Shown here: one piece after another, positions 42,170 through 51,983 of the stretch
Layout: the number at the start of each line of letters is the position of its first letter
How positions within the stretch are numbered: position 1 is the first letter of the stretch
Source: CBDCLY01 sp965218715
GTDB taxonomy: Bacteria; Bacteroidota; Bacteroidia; Flavobacteriales_E; Vicingaceae
Assembly: GCA_965218715.1 (NCBI GenBank)
Contig: CBDCLY010000006.1
Coordinates: 1-64,000, forward strand
Reading direction: 5' to 3'
DNA length: 64,000 bases
Made by a program: the position numbers and the translations under genes
Notes under the pieces: generated by a model
Seen by the model: the letters and a program-made list of their open reading frames with translations, nothing else
Databases searched by the model: none
Told to the model about the DNA's origin: nothing

Positions 42170-44641
42170 ATGAAAAACACTTCCCTACTCCTTTTTGCTA
42201 TATTCTTGTTCAATGCTGCAAGCGGACAAAGAGCAATAGAAAATAGCGCTGATTTATTGCAAGAAATAAAAAAGCTAAATGTGCTTTGCAATGTCATGTA
42301 TTTGGCAGCCCATCCTGATGATGAAAACACCCGTCTAATTGCTTGGCTTGAAAATGAAAAATTGACCAGAACGGCCTACCTTTCTTTAACAAGAGGTGAT
42401 GGCGGACAAAACCTCATCGGAACGGAAAAAGGCGATGCGATGGGAGTGCTGAGAACACAAGAATTGCGTGAAGCCAGAAAGATTGATGGTGCAGAACAAT
42501 TCTTTAGTCGTGCTGTAGATTTTGGATATTCCAAAACAGCCGATGAAACATTCGAGAAATGGGGAAAGGAAGAGGTTCTTGAAGATGTGGTTTATACCAT
42601 TAGAAAATTCAGACCAGATGTAATCATCACTAGATTCCCACCAGATAAACGCGCTGGGCATGGACATCACACTGCATCAGCCGTATTAGCAGAAGAGGCC
42701 TTCAGCAGTAGCGCAGACCCTAGTAGCTTTAGTAAGCAATTTCAGGAAGTAGAAGGGCTAGAAGCCTGGCAAGCCAAAAGGATATTGTGGAATACTTCTG
42801 TTTGGTGGGACCAACAATTGCCAGAGAAGGCCGCTAATGCAGAAGATTACATCTTGGTAGACATTGGGACTTACAATCCGGTATTGGGACTCTCCTACTC
42901 TGAAATTGCTGCTGACAGTCGATCTCAGCATCGTAGTCAGGGATTTGGTTCTGCCAGAACAAGAGGAACGAAGTTGGAATACTTGAAGCATACTGCCGGC
43001 GAAGAAGCAAAGAAGGATTTGTTTGATGGCATCGACATCACTTGGAACAGAGTAGATGGAAGCGAAAAAATCCAAGAAATGATCAATAAAATCATTGCAG
43101 ATTTTTCTCAGGAAAATCCAGAAAATATAGTCCCACAATTGCTTAGCCTTTATCAGGAAATGGAAATGAAGGCTGATAACTTTTATGTAAAACAAAAGAT
43201 GGCGGAGCTAAGCAATATCCTACAAGCCGCAACTGGGCTTCACCTTGTCATTTTAGCAGATGAACACAATTATGCACTGCAACCTGATAGCTTCATTACT
43301 GGAAACATAATGGCCATAAATCGCAGTGATATTGACATCCAAATACAGAAGATTAGTCCACAGCCAAACGAAGAATTCATCAGCATCGGGCTTAAAAACA
43401 ATGAAATCAACAAGATTCCATTTAAAACAAAAATTAAAGGACCCATCTCTCAGCCTTATTGGTTAAACAATTCCTACGAAGACATCTCTTTGTCTTCAGT
43501 TGGTTCCAAACAGTTTGGATTACCTGAAAACAAAAAACCTGTAAACTTTGATTTAAGCCTAAGTTTCAATGGTGTTCCTGTTCAAATGAATGTACCTGTT
43601 CATTTTCAATGGACTGATAGAGCTAAAGGTGAATTGCAAAGGAACTTGGTTGTTTCTCCTTCCTTAACCACCACTCCAACCGAAAAAATTATTCTATTCC
43701 AGAACGAAGACAGTCATGAAGTAAAGGTTTTGGTTGAAAGCAATCAAAGTAGTTTTAAAGGAGTACTTAGCATTGATTGTCCGGCCAATTGGAAATTAGA
43801 GCCCCAAGAAATCGACATGGATTTTAAAAAGAAAGGAGAACTGCAAAGCTTCACTTTTAAAATCACCCCACCTGAAACAGCCAATACGGCTAAGGCAAAG
43901 ATTACCATAGATGGCAAGTCGAGTCATGCGGTGCAAAGAATAGAATACGATCATGTTTGGCCTCAAATATTGTTTCCTGAAGCAGAGATTAAATTGGTGA
44001 AGTTGGATTTGGTCAACCAAGTGAAACGCCTTGCATATATCAAAGGAAGCGGCGATGAAGTGGCTAAAAACCTGAGACAAGTTGGTTATTTGGTGGATGA
44101 GATGGAAGCCAAAGACCTTGCCCTAGCAGATTTAACTCCCTATGAAACTATATTGGTGGGCATTAGGGCATACAATACCGAAAACAGTCTTTCCAATGGC
44201 AATGTTGTTTTAAACGAGTTTGTTAAAAATGGCGGAAATGTAATCGTTCAGTACAATACCAATAGGGGATTAAAATCTGAGGAGATTGGGCCCTACCCTT
44301 TTAAGATTTCAAGAAAACGAGTAACCAAAGAAGAAGCAGCGGTTAAATTCATCGACCCAAAGAACAGTTTCTTTCATTCACCTAATCAATTATCACAAGC
44401 TGATTTCGACAATTGGGTGCAAGAGAGAGGGTTGTATTTTGCAAATGAATGGGATGAGGCTTTTCAACCCGTACTGGAATGGAATGACCCAGGAGAAGAC
44501 CCACAGCAGGGTGCCGTTTTAATTGCCAAATACGGTGAAGGCCATTTCATGTATACTGGCATTTCATTTTTCCGACAATTGCCAGCTGGTGTTCCAGGAG
44601 CTTACCGAATATTGGCTAATTTAATCGCATATGGAAAATAA
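42170..44641 (+). CDS. Secreted PIG-L family deacetylase with C-terminal GATase-like domain
   Basis: 823 residues. A signal peptide (about 1-20) precedes a PIG-L/LmbE N-deacetylase domain (about 40-290) with the zinc motif AAHPDDENTR and the second zinc-binding stretch GHGHHTASA. A beta-rich middle (about 370-620) follows, then a C-terminal GATase-like domain (about 630-823: LPAG near the end, IVQYNTNRG). It probably removes acetyl groups from a GlcNAc-containing substrate outside the cell or in the periplasm. It is followed by a small membrane protein that overlaps its last 11 bases and by a sodium:solute symporter, so deacetylation and uptake are likely linked. Confidence 0.88.
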   Translation: MKNTSLLLFAIFLFNAASGQRAIENSADLLQEIKKLNVLCNVMYLAAHPDDENTRLIAWLENEKLTRTAYLSLTRGDGGQNLIGTEKGDAMGVLRTQELREARKIDGAEQFFSRAVDFGYSKTADETFEKWGKEEVLEDVVYTIRKFRPDVIITRFPPDKRAGHGHHTASAVLAEEAFSSSADPSSFSKQFQEVEGLEAWQAKRILWNTSVWWDQQLPEKAANAEDYILVDIGTYNPVLGLSYSEIAADSRSQHRSQGFGSARTRGTKLEYLKHTAGEEAKKDLFDGIDITWNRVDGSEKIQEMINKIIADFSQENPENIVPQLLSLYQEMEMKADNFYVKQKMAELSNILQAATGLHLVILADEHNYALQPDSFITGNIMAINRSDIDIQIQKISPQPNEEFISIGLKNNEINKIPFKTKIKGPISQPYWLNNSYEDISLSSVGSKQFGLPENKKPVNFDLSLSFNGVPVQMNVPVHFQWTDRAKGELQRNLVVSPSLTTTPTEKIILFQNEDSHEVKVLVESNQSSFKGVLSIDCPANWKLEPQEIDMDFKKKGELQSFTFKITPPETANTAKAKITIDGKSSHAVQRIEYDHVWPQILFPEAEIKLVKLDLVNQVKRLAYIKGSGDEVAKNLRQVGYLVDEMEAKDLALADLTPYETILVGIRAYNTENSLSNGNVVLNEFVKNGGNVIVQYNTNRGLKSEEIGPYPFKISRKRVTKEEAAVKFIDPKNSFFHSPNQLSQADFDNWVQERGLYFANEWDEAFQPVLEWNDPGEDPQQGAVLIAKYGEGHFMYTGISFFRQLPAGVPGAYRILANLIAYGK

Positions 44642-44759
44642 TAGCGATACGAAACCACCCTTCTTTAAAAGCTGGAATCACTTGTATTTGTTCCTCATTG
44701 CTTTTGAGCTGGTCTTGATGATTTTATTTGCCTACATCACCAATACTTATAGCCTGTGA
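44631..44759 (+). CDS. 42-residue membrane protein between deacetylase and symporter
   Basis: ATG 44631 begins inside the last codons of the PIG-L gene; the stop TGA (44757-44759) overlaps the GTG start of the symporter (GTGA). The product has a polar N-terminus (ENNSDTKPPFFKSWN) and one membrane span (LYLFLIAFELVLMILFAYI). The double overlap argues for a real, coupled gene. Role unknown; it may be a symporter accessory subunit. Confidence 0.65.
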   Translation: MENNSDTKPPFFKSWNHLYLFLIAFELVLMILFAYITNTYSL

Positions 44760-46462
44760 ACGGATTGAGTTGGATCGATTGGACCATCATGCTTGGCACT
44801 TTGTTTTTCATTGTTGCTTATGGGGTTTGGAAAACACGAGGCGCCAAGAACATTGAAGGTTATCTTTTGGGAGGAAAATCTGCCAATTGGTGGACCATCG
44901 GATTATCCGTTATGGCCACTCAAGCTTCTGCCATTACCTTTCTATCTACACCCGGACAAGCATACATGGAAGGAATGGGTTTTGTGCAATTTTATTTCGG
45001 ATTGCCCTTGGCCATGATCATCATCTCTACGGTATTCATTCCGCTTTACTATAAATTGAAGGTATACACGGCCTATGAATTTCTAGAGAGCCGATTTAAC
45101 AATCAAACTCGATTATTAACGGCTTCCTTGTTTTTATTGCAGAGAGGTTTAGCGGCAGGAATTACCATTTACGCTCCGGCCATTATCCTTTCTCAAATTG
45201 TAGGTTGGAGCCTCAACTTCACCATCTTGTTCATTGGTGTTTTGGTAATCATTTACACGGTTTCTGGCGGCACAAAAGCAGTTAGTCAGACCCACAAGCA
45301 ACAAATGGCGGTAATCTTTTTAGGCATGTTCATTGCCTGCGGATTTTTAGTTTCCTACCTAGGTGACTATTTAGGCTTTGGAGAAGGCATAAAAGTAGCA
45401 GGAATCATGGATAAGATGCAAGTCATCGATTGGGAGTTTGATCCTAAAAGTCGCTACAACATCTGGTCTGGTTTATTGGGTGGTTTATTTTTACAGCTGA
45501 GTTATTTTGGAACTGACCAATCACAGGTGCAGCGCTATTTAGGCGGCAGTTCTATTAGAGAAAGTCGCTTGGGTTTAATGTTCAATGGATTGCTAAAAAT
45601 CCCAATGCAGTTCTTCATCCTATTTGTAGGAATATTGGTTTTCCTGTTTTACCAATTTGTAATGCCGCCATTGCATTTCAATGCAGAGAATGTAGAAAAG
45701 ACCAAACAAACAGAATACAAAAGCAATTTTGAAGAATTAGAAACGGCTCAATCTGAAGTTTTCGAAAAGAAGCGACAATTGATTCTTGGTTTAAATGAAT
45801 CTGCTACACAAGCTGCTGATAAAGCAAACATTAAGCAGCTTCATGAAGAAGAACGAGCATTAATGACAGCCGCTAAGGAAGTAATTAAGGAAGCTGTTCC
45901 TAGCGCAGAGACGGAAGACGATGATTACATCTTCATCACCTTTGTCATCTCCTACCTTCCCATTGGAATTGTTGGATTGTTATTGGCGGTCATCTTTTCT
46001 GCAGCCATGTCTTCTACCTCGGCAGAATTAAATGCCCTTGCCTCTACCACTACAGTAGACCTATACAAAAGAAACATTCGGCAGAAAGCCTCTGATTTGC
46101 ACTATCTAAAGAGCTCTAAGCTATTTACTTTGCTATTTGGTCTAGCAGCTATCGGCTTTGCCTTAATTGCCGATTTATTTGACAATTTAATTGAAGCTGT
46201 CAACATTTTGGGTTCTCTATTTTATGGAACCATTTTAGGGATCTTTTTAATTGCCTTTTTCTTCAAGTGGATTGGAGGAAAAGCTACCTTTTATGCAGCG
46301 ATCATTGCGCAGTTAATCATCATGGTATTGTATTTCCTTAACCGACAAGGAAGCATAGAAATTGCCTACCTCTGGTACAACCTTATTGCCCCAGGCATAT
46401 TGATTGCTATGGCCATGATTTTTCAAAAGATTTTTCCTCAGGTAGACGAAAAGCAAGAATAA
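44756..46462 (+). CDS. Sodium:solute symporter (SSS family)
   Basis: 568 residues with about 13-14 membrane spans. Family segments are visible: GLSVMATQASAITFLSTPGQA near span 2 and the motif GTDQSQVQRYLGG at about 258-270. A charged cytoplasmic loop of roughly 90 residues (about 320-390) is longer than usual. The GTG start gives NGLSWIDWTIM. It is probably a sodium-driven importer of the product of the upstream deacetylase (sugar or amino sugar). Confidence 0.9.
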   Translation: MNGLSWIDWTIMLGTLFFIVAYGVWKTRGAKNIEGYLLGGKSANWWTIGLSVMATQASAITFLSTPGQAYMEGMGFVQFYFGLPLAMIIISTVFIPLYYKLKVYTAYEFLESRFNNQTRLLTASLFLLQRGLAAGITIYAPAIILSQIVGWSLNFTILFIGVLVIIYTVSGGTKAVSQTHKQQMAVIFLGMFIACGFLVSYLGDYLGFGEGIKVAGIMDKMQVIDWEFDPKSRYNIWSGLLGGLFLQLSYFGTDQSQVQRYLGGSSIRESRLGLMFNGLLKIPMQFFILFVGILVFLFYQFVMPPLHFNAENVEKTKQTEYKSNFEELETAQSEVFEKKRQLILGLNESATQAADKANIKQLHEEERALMTAAKEVIKEAVPSAETEDDDYIFITFVISYLPIGIVGLLLAVIFSAAMSSTSAELNALASTTTVDLYKRNIRQKASDLHYLKSSKLFTLLFGLAAIGFALIADLFDNLIEAVNILGSLFYGTILGIFLIAFFFKWIGGKATFYAAIIAQLIIMVLYFLNRQGSIEIAYLWYNLIAPGILIAMAMIFQKIFPQVDEKQE

Positions 46463-46513
46463 ACTGTTTTAATAGAACAAGCTACTAACTCGTTCATTTA
46501 AAATTCTTGCCTT

Positions 46514-47974
46514 ATGAAACGATTCAAAATAGTAGTCCTTTGCCTTCTCCTTCCAATTTTAACAATAGCTCAAGAATTTCGAGGTGGCGACAAACAGTTC
46601 ATGTACGACAGCACTACAATGAATGCCTTGATCTTCATTGTAGATTCTTTGAACATTCAGCATAAACAATGTGGAATCGTTCCCAATTACACATCAATTC
46701 CCCAAAGCATTGGCACAGTGATAAGTTTAGATGATGAGAATGCTGACTTAAAAAAAGCTCGAAAAGCTTTAAAAGAAGGCATGAGCATGGCCAATTTTAG
46801 AAAGGAATTTCCTAAAGCAGACATTAAAACCTATCAATTGATTGTTGCCTTCGATTATAAATATGAAGGAAAAAAAACAACAGAAATAAAAAGCATCCCA
46901 GCTGATGGCTCTTATGAGAAGAGTTTAGCATTCTCTAGCAAGGACCTAAAAAAAGATCAATTATTATTTTACAATGAATCCGATGGTTATTTAAATGCCT
47001 TTGTTCTTTTCTATCCCTTGGCTCAGAAGGCCATTCCAGTTGAACATGCCTATTCCATTCAGTACGCAGATTGCATGATAGATACAAGTGCAAGTATTTA
47101 TAGAGCAGGTGCCAGCAGACGAAGCTGGTGGGATGAAGATGAAACACCAAAGGCCATGAATCAATTCATGAAAACGGTGAACCGTGGTTTAAAGGCGCCC
47201 GAATATAAAGACGAAAACCAAAATTTCGATTCTCTGTATACCGTTTGGCTAAAGAAGCGAGTTCGAAAAATGGATAAACAGTTCTTTGAACCTAAAGTTC
47301 AGTTTCAAATGAACAAAGCCTATGAAGCAGCCCTAAAGGCAAAAGTTTCAAACGATGATTTTGAGTTTTTTGTGGAGCGTTATTTAGGAAAAGAAAAGGC
47401 CTTGGAATTGAAACGCAATAGAGTGGTTGTTGGAGGCTGCAGCATGGATGATAGTCCAAGAGTACACATGAAGAACATCGCCAGTTTAAGCGCAAAAACT
47501 GCCAAATGGGAGATCTTTTTGCGAGCGCATTTAAACATCATGAACGATTATTTCAGTCGGGTGAGCGATGGCAGCTATGCTTATGGAAGAAGAGAAACTT
47601 ATTACAATGAATTAGAAGCCTTGAACATTGAGGCATTGGATTTATTGATAGGAATCAGTTTGCGTTTTCAGAATTCCAATGAAGGCCATTATTTTGGTAG
47701 CATTGGCCGAATTGGAAGAGCCTTTGCCGAAAGCAATAAGAAGAAAGAAGTAGAAGAGCGTTTTTCTCTTTTGATAGAAGACGATGGATTGGATGATTTC
47801 AATAGGATGTTGATCTGTTTCCTCCATTTAAACTACATCTATTACATAGAAGATGAAATAGAAAGAAAGGCTGCCTTAGATAGCCTTTATGAAAGTGTTT
47901 TAACGCTTCCTGATTATTTATCAGAACCCATGCAAGGACGATTAAAGGAATTTAAGAAGAAAGAAGGAATTTGA
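46514..47974 (+). CDS. Secreted protein of unknown function
   Basis: 486 residues. A signal peptide (about 1-19, ending TIAQ) is followed by a mixed alpha/beta body with a few Cys (CGIVPN, ADCMIDTS, GGCSMDD). I recognise no domain. It starts 51 bases after the symporter in the same direction and could be the last gene of that operon. The C-terminus is charged, not a sorting domain. Confidence 0.6.
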   Translation: MKRFKIVVLCLLLPILTIAQEFRGGDKQFMYDSTTMNALIFIVDSLNIQHKQCGIVPNYTSIPQSIGTVISLDDENADLKKARKALKEGMSMANFRKEFPKADIKTYQLIVAFDYKYEGKKTTEIKSIPADGSYEKSLAFSSKDLKKDQLLFYNESDGYLNAFVLFYPLAQKAIPVEHAYSIQYADCMIDTSASIYRAGASRRSWWDEDETPKAMNQFMKTVNRGLKAPEYKDENQNFDSLYTVWLKKRVRKMDKQFFEPKVQFQMNKAYEAALKAKVSNDDFEFFVERYLGKEKALELKRNRVVVGGCSMDDSPRVHMKNIASLSAKTAKWEIFLRAHLNIMNDYFSRVSDGSYAYGRRETYYNELEALNIEALDLLIGISLRFQNSNEGHYFGSIGRIGRAFAESNKKKEVEERFSLLIEDDGLDDFNRMLICFLHLNYIYYIEDEIERKAALDSLYESVLTLPDYLSEPMQGRLKEFKKKEGI

Positions 47975-48125
47975 GATTTATACCTTTGATTTTGTCCTTT
48001 CTTAGGTAAAATTAAAGGGCAAAACCAATTCTGGTTTTCATAAGGTAACTTGTATTTCATCTAACTTATTAAGAGTGTTTTGGACTGGATCTAATCCCAA
48101 GCTTATGACTCACAATAACAAAATA

Positions 48126-49088
48126 CTAATTCAGAACAATTTTCCGCCTCACTACTCTTCCATCCTTCAATTGAAGGTGAATTAGATACAAGCCGGGTGT
48201 TTCCTTCAACAGGATGCTTTTTCTATTGCCCTAAAACCTCCTCAGCAATTTGCCTTGTAAGGAGTAAACCGCTATCTCGGCAACATTTTCTTTTGTCTCT
48301 ATTTTAAGCTCACCATTACTTGGATTGGGGAAGAGTTGCAATGCTACTTCTACTTCTTCCTCCCCTAAACCAACTGAGGGTGGCAAGCTATCACAGTTAC
48401 CTAACCACACATCGTCTAGATAATAAAAGGTTTTATTCATCCAAATCTGGTTGCCGCCACCCGCTACAAATTGAGTATCCAAACTAGTGGTATCAAAGAA
48501 ATTACCTATGGTAATGTATTGCTCGCCACCCATTGCTTGGTATTGTTGATTGAACTCCATCCAGTTGATTCTGTCGTTTACAAAACGATTGGGATTAACT
48601 TTCACTTGTGGGGTATATGGTAAAGGTTTTATGTTATTAGAACCTACCGAATTGGAAGAAAAATACACTCCCAATTGCCCTCTAGAAGCCACATGCATAG
48701 AATCTGCAAAACTTAAATACACCCGAAAACAATAAATTGAATCTTTTTTTAAGCTATCCAGCAATTGGGCTTGCAAATACTCTCTCCTTGGTGAACGGGT
48801 CTGTAGGTAATGATCATAAATTTGAATCCCAATTATTGCTTGCCCAGTCTTAGCCAATTGATAGCCAGGATAATTTGAAGGGTAACCATAAGTTGGGGAA
48901 ATACTATTATTTAAGGGTGTAAAGTAATTGAAACCCTCATTGGTTGGTGCAATCCAATCCAAGGGCAGGTATAAAGGAGTTGTCCTTGTTATCGTATCCT
49001 CAAAACTAGGATTGGGCAATAGGTTTTGTGCTTCTATAGCACCTGCCCCAAAAATGAATAACAAAAAAGTAAGAATGCTCAATCGCAT
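48126..49088 (-). pseudogene. T9SS surface protein with in-frame amber stop before its sorting signal
   Basis: From ATG 49088 the frame runs to an amber TAG at 48231-48233 (285 residues), then continues in the same frame for 34 codons to a TAG at 48126. A signal peptide (about 1-21) and a beta-rich body with LPNPSFEDT precede the sorting domain, which reads LFPNPSNGELKI, then GKLLRRF, stop, GNRKSILLKE, then TPGLYLIHLQL and RKIVLN. The neighbour at 49305-50252 has an uninterrupted counterpart, so the stop removes the end of the T9SS signal. A point mutation is the likely cause; the body may still be made but not exported. Confidence 0.75.
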
Positions 49089-49304
49089 GAATTAAAATTA
49101 AGGTTTTAAGCAGTTCATGGAAAGGACATTTTTATTTAGGATTCATCTGCAAGCTTGCCTTTACACATTTGAATGTCTCATTCAGGTTGTCTCGGCTTTA
49201 ATCGAGTCAATTGAATTATCTTTATGGTCTTGAAACAAAACGAAACCAGTCTACTTTTAACTGCGAACTGGCAGGAAAAGGCCAGATCTATTTCCATTGT
49301 CACG

Positions 49305-50252
49305 CTACTCTAGCACTATTTTCTTGCGCAGTATGCCCCCTTGTTTTAAACGAGCCACCACCAAATACAATCCAATTGGGGCTTTTAGCCGAATGGTCTT
49401 TTGCGGGGAATTGATCTCTTGAAGCAATTTCCCTTGAATGCTGTAAATGCTTAAAACAGCGATGTCTTGAACGTTCTTAATTCGGAAAGTACCTGTATTG
49501 GGATTGGGGTAAATTGCTAGGGTTTCCTTTTTCTTGGCAAACTCAAACAAGCCTATGTCAGAGTCTATTGGCACACTATCACAATGCCCTAAATAAAAAT
49601 CATCTAAATAATAATAAACGTGTTTATGCTCACTTTTGTCACCACCATTTATTTGAAGCGTGTCAATATTTCTATCATTTTCGAAATGACCAATAATAAT
49701 AAACTGCTCCCCACCAATAGCCTTATAAGAGCTAGATACTTTTATCCATTCTCTCTTCTCAACAAAATATGAAGTATCATTAAAATTAATAACTGGAATC
49801 AAAGGTAAAGTAGTCTGAATTTGAAAATTTAATTTTTGGGTAGCAAAATAAACGCCTAATTTATTTTTTAGTGCATATCTCATAGAGTCGCCTAGACTTA
49901 AATAAAACTGGATACAATAACTAGAATCCTTAACTAATGGTGATAATAATTCATTTTGAATGTATTCCCTTGAGTTAGTCCTATTTCTACTAAAAACGGA
50001 TATACCATAATAACCATCGTACTTCTTCGCATTTTGGAAACCACCTATATTTGAAGGAGCTTTAAAAGGATCAATTGTAGCTGGATGAATAAAATCTGAA
50101 CTCCCAAGAGATGGAGTATCCCAAAACGGTGCACTAATTAAACCAAAACTTCCTACTAAAGTGTCCTCAAAAGAGGGATTTTGAATTAAATTTTGTGATG
50201 ACAAATAGCCAAAACAAAAGACCAATGTTGATATTAGAACAGAACGTTTCAT
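49305..50252 (-). CDS. T9SS-sorted secreted protein (paralogue of 48126-49088)
   Basis: 315 residues. A signal peptide (about 1-19) is followed by LIQNPSFEDTLVGSF and a beta-sandwich-like body with YCIQFYLSLGDSM and GGEQFIIIGHFEND. It ends in an intact type IX sorting domain (LAIYPNPNTGTFRI, then GKLLQEI, then APIGLYLVVARL, then RKKIVLE). It is clearly homologous along the whole length to the copy 216 bases away, which argues for a tandem duplication. Confidence 0.85.
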   Translation of the reverse strand: MKRSVLISTLVFCFGYLSSQNLIQNPSFEDTLVGSFGLISAPFWDTPSLGSSDFIHPATIDPFKAPSNIGGFQNAKKYDGYYGISVFSRNRTNSREYIQNELLSPLVKDSSYCIQFYLSLGDSMRYALKNKLGVYFATQKLNFQIQTTLPLIPVINFNDTSYFVEKREWIKVSSSYKAIGGEQFIIIGHFENDRNIDTLQINGGDKSEHKHVYYYLDDFYLGHCDSVPIDSDIGLFEFAKKKETLAIYPNPNTGTFRIKNVQDIAVLSIYSIQGKLLQEINSPQKTIRLKAPIGLYLVVARLKQGGILRKKIVLE

Positions 50253-50471
50253 TTAATTGATTAGCAATTTACCACTTTTTAATAAACCATTAGAATTCCT
50301 GAAATGAAACAAATAGATTCCTTTTCTAACATCTTTAACACTAAGAATATGGCTTAATTCTTTTGATAAATATTGACTCTTAACTTTTCTTCCAGTAAGA
50401 ATGACCTCAGCTTTAATAAAATCAAATGAATCTTTTCTTTTTCTTGAAACAAAAGTTCGATGCCACCCCAA
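50253..50471 (-). pseudogene. Remnant T9SS sorting domain
   Basis: About 72 codons that encode only the end of a sorting domain (SHILSVKDVRKGIYLFHFRN, then LLKSGKLLIN), with no signal peptide and no proper start. The frame opens a little further to a stop at 50502-50504. Its stop is one base upstream of the ATG of the 49305-50252 gene. It is probably the end of a third, lost surface-protein gene. Confidence 0.6.
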
Positions 50472-50573
50472 GGCCTTACACGGATTGCTAAAAGGTTCAT
50501 CCTAAAAAAGGAATTAGGCCTAATCCCTCGATTTTGCAGGTCAAAAGCGAAGGATAAAACTTAGTTTTACCGC

Positions 50574-51101
50574 ATGAATCCGCTGATTTTTACTACAAAG
50601 CGACTTAGATTAAGGCAATTGAACCCAAGCATTTATGCTCATCTATTTGCTAATTTGAGTGATGAAGAATTATTGGAATACCTTGCTTTAGCAGATTTAG
50701 AGTCTTTAGCTAAGGAGAAAGAAAAATTTAAAAAAGGCTTTGAGGCTTATGACAGAAGCTTCGAGATTTTTCAAATCATTCGAAAAGAAGACAATTGCAT
50801 TTTGGGCATGACGGGCTTTGTGAGATGGTACCCAGATCATAGTCGGGCAGAGTTTGGTTATGCCTTGAACCACCAAGACCATTATGGAAAGGGCTACATG
50901 ACTGAAGCAAATGCTCCTATCATTAAATACGGTTTTGAAACATTGAAACTGCACCGCATCGAAGCCTTGGTAGAGCCTAAAAACATTGCCTCCATTAAAC
51001 TCATAGAAAAGTTAGGCATGGAAAAGGAAGGTTTCTTAAAAGAACACTATTGCAAAAACGGGGTATTTGAAGATTCATTGATTTATGCCGTTTTAGCATA
51101 G
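50574..51101 (+). CDS. GNAT N-acetyltransferase (RimJ/RimL type)
   Basis: 175 residues. It begins with TKRLRLRQLNP and carries the GNAT core RAEFGYALNHQDHYGKGYMT, followed by the acceptor-side motif ENAxSIKLIEKLGMEKEG form (KNIASIKLIEKLGMEKEGF). It probably acetylates an N-terminal amine of a ribosomal or other protein; the substrate is not known. The ATG lies just downstream of an AT-rich promoter-like region (TAGTTTTA at 50562-50569). Confidence 0.85.
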   Translation: MNPLIFTTKRLRLRQLNPSIYAHLFANLSDEELLEYLALADLESLAKEKEKFKKGFEAYDRSFEIFQIIRKEDNCILGMTGFVRWYPDHSRAEFGYALNHQDHYGKGYMTEANAPIIKYGFETLKLHRIEALVEPKNIASIKLIEKLGMEKEGFLKEHYCKNGVFEDSLIYAVLA

Positions 51102-51161
51102 TCATAGGTCTTTCTTGTTATCTTTATTTCTTTCCTAAACATCCATTAATTTCAACAAAGC

Positions 51162-51983
51162 ATGAACGGCACCTACCCTAACACTAAAAAAAGTACATTT
51201 CTAACCCTCATGCTAATCTTGGTGATGGTGGTTTTAAGTCCCATTAACATGGCATTGAACCACAGCATAGGAAAATCTGCTTCGTTTTTTGTCTATTACA
51301 GCATTACCATGTTGGTTGGTTGGTTATTGGTGCATGCCTTAAGCAAAAAAGAGAATGGCGAGCAAACTTACCAATGGCAGGGAATAAATTTAGGAGTCTT
51401 GGGCGTTTTGCTAATTGTTACCATTGGCTTACAAACTAGTCTATCCGGACCATTAAGCAGTTTAATTCCAATGCCAGATATCATCAAGGACATGTTTCTA
51501 GAATTAGCTGGTTATAACGACATCTATAGCTTTTTAGCCATTGTAATTGCTGCACCCATACTGGAAGAACTCATTTTTAGAGGGGTTATCCTAAAAGGAA
51601 TGCTGAAAAATTATAGTCCGATGAAAGCCATTATCTGGTCGAGCATTTTATTTGGGGTACTTCACCTTAACCCATGGCAATTCGTAAGTGCAATGGTGGT
51701 AGGAAGTTTCTCAGGATGGGTATTTTACCGAACTCAAAATATTTTCTATTCCATCTTTATCCACTTCGCCAACAATGGTTTTGCTTTTTTAAGCATGCAA
51801 TTTTACAGTCCGGAAGAGATGATGAGTGATGATGCCAGCTCACTCTATGGTGGAATGAGCAATTACCTCTACATCATATTTATTGCCTTAATCATCTCTT
51901 ACTTCGGGATAAAACTCTTAAACAAACAAATTCCCTCCATTGAACATGAGCCTATTCCAAGTAAGGAAAGCAAACCTAGTTGA
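51162..51983 (+). CDS. CPBP family intramembrane glutamic protease
   Basis: 273 residues with about eight spans. The abi/CPBP motifs are EELIFRGVILKGML (about 131-144), FGVLHLNPWQF (about 166) and the third motif FIHFANNGFAF. Members cleave membrane proteins or prenylated peptides; some act in bacteriocin immunity. Its end overlaps the start of the next GNAT gene by 38 bases in a different frame. Confidence 0.87.
   Translation: MNGTYPNTKKSTFLTLMLILVMVVLSPINMALNHSIGKSASFFVYYSITMLVGWLLVHALSKKENGEQTYQWQGINLGVLGVLLIVTIGLQTSLSGPLSSLIPMPDIIKDMFLELAGYNDIYSFLAIVIAAPILEELIFRGVILKGMLKNYSPMKAIIWSSILFGVLHLNPWQFVSAMVVGSFSGWVFYRTQNIFYSIFIHFANNGFAFLSMQFYSPEEMMSDDASSLYGGMSNYLYIIFIALIISYFGIKLLNKQIPSIEHEPIPSKESKPS

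Noticed and set aside
48228..48236. Amber codon read as an amino acid (recoding)
   Set aside because: No sign of pyrrolysine machinery or a dedicated context in the window, and the rest of the window ends genes with TAG normally. A point mutation or sequence error is simpler.
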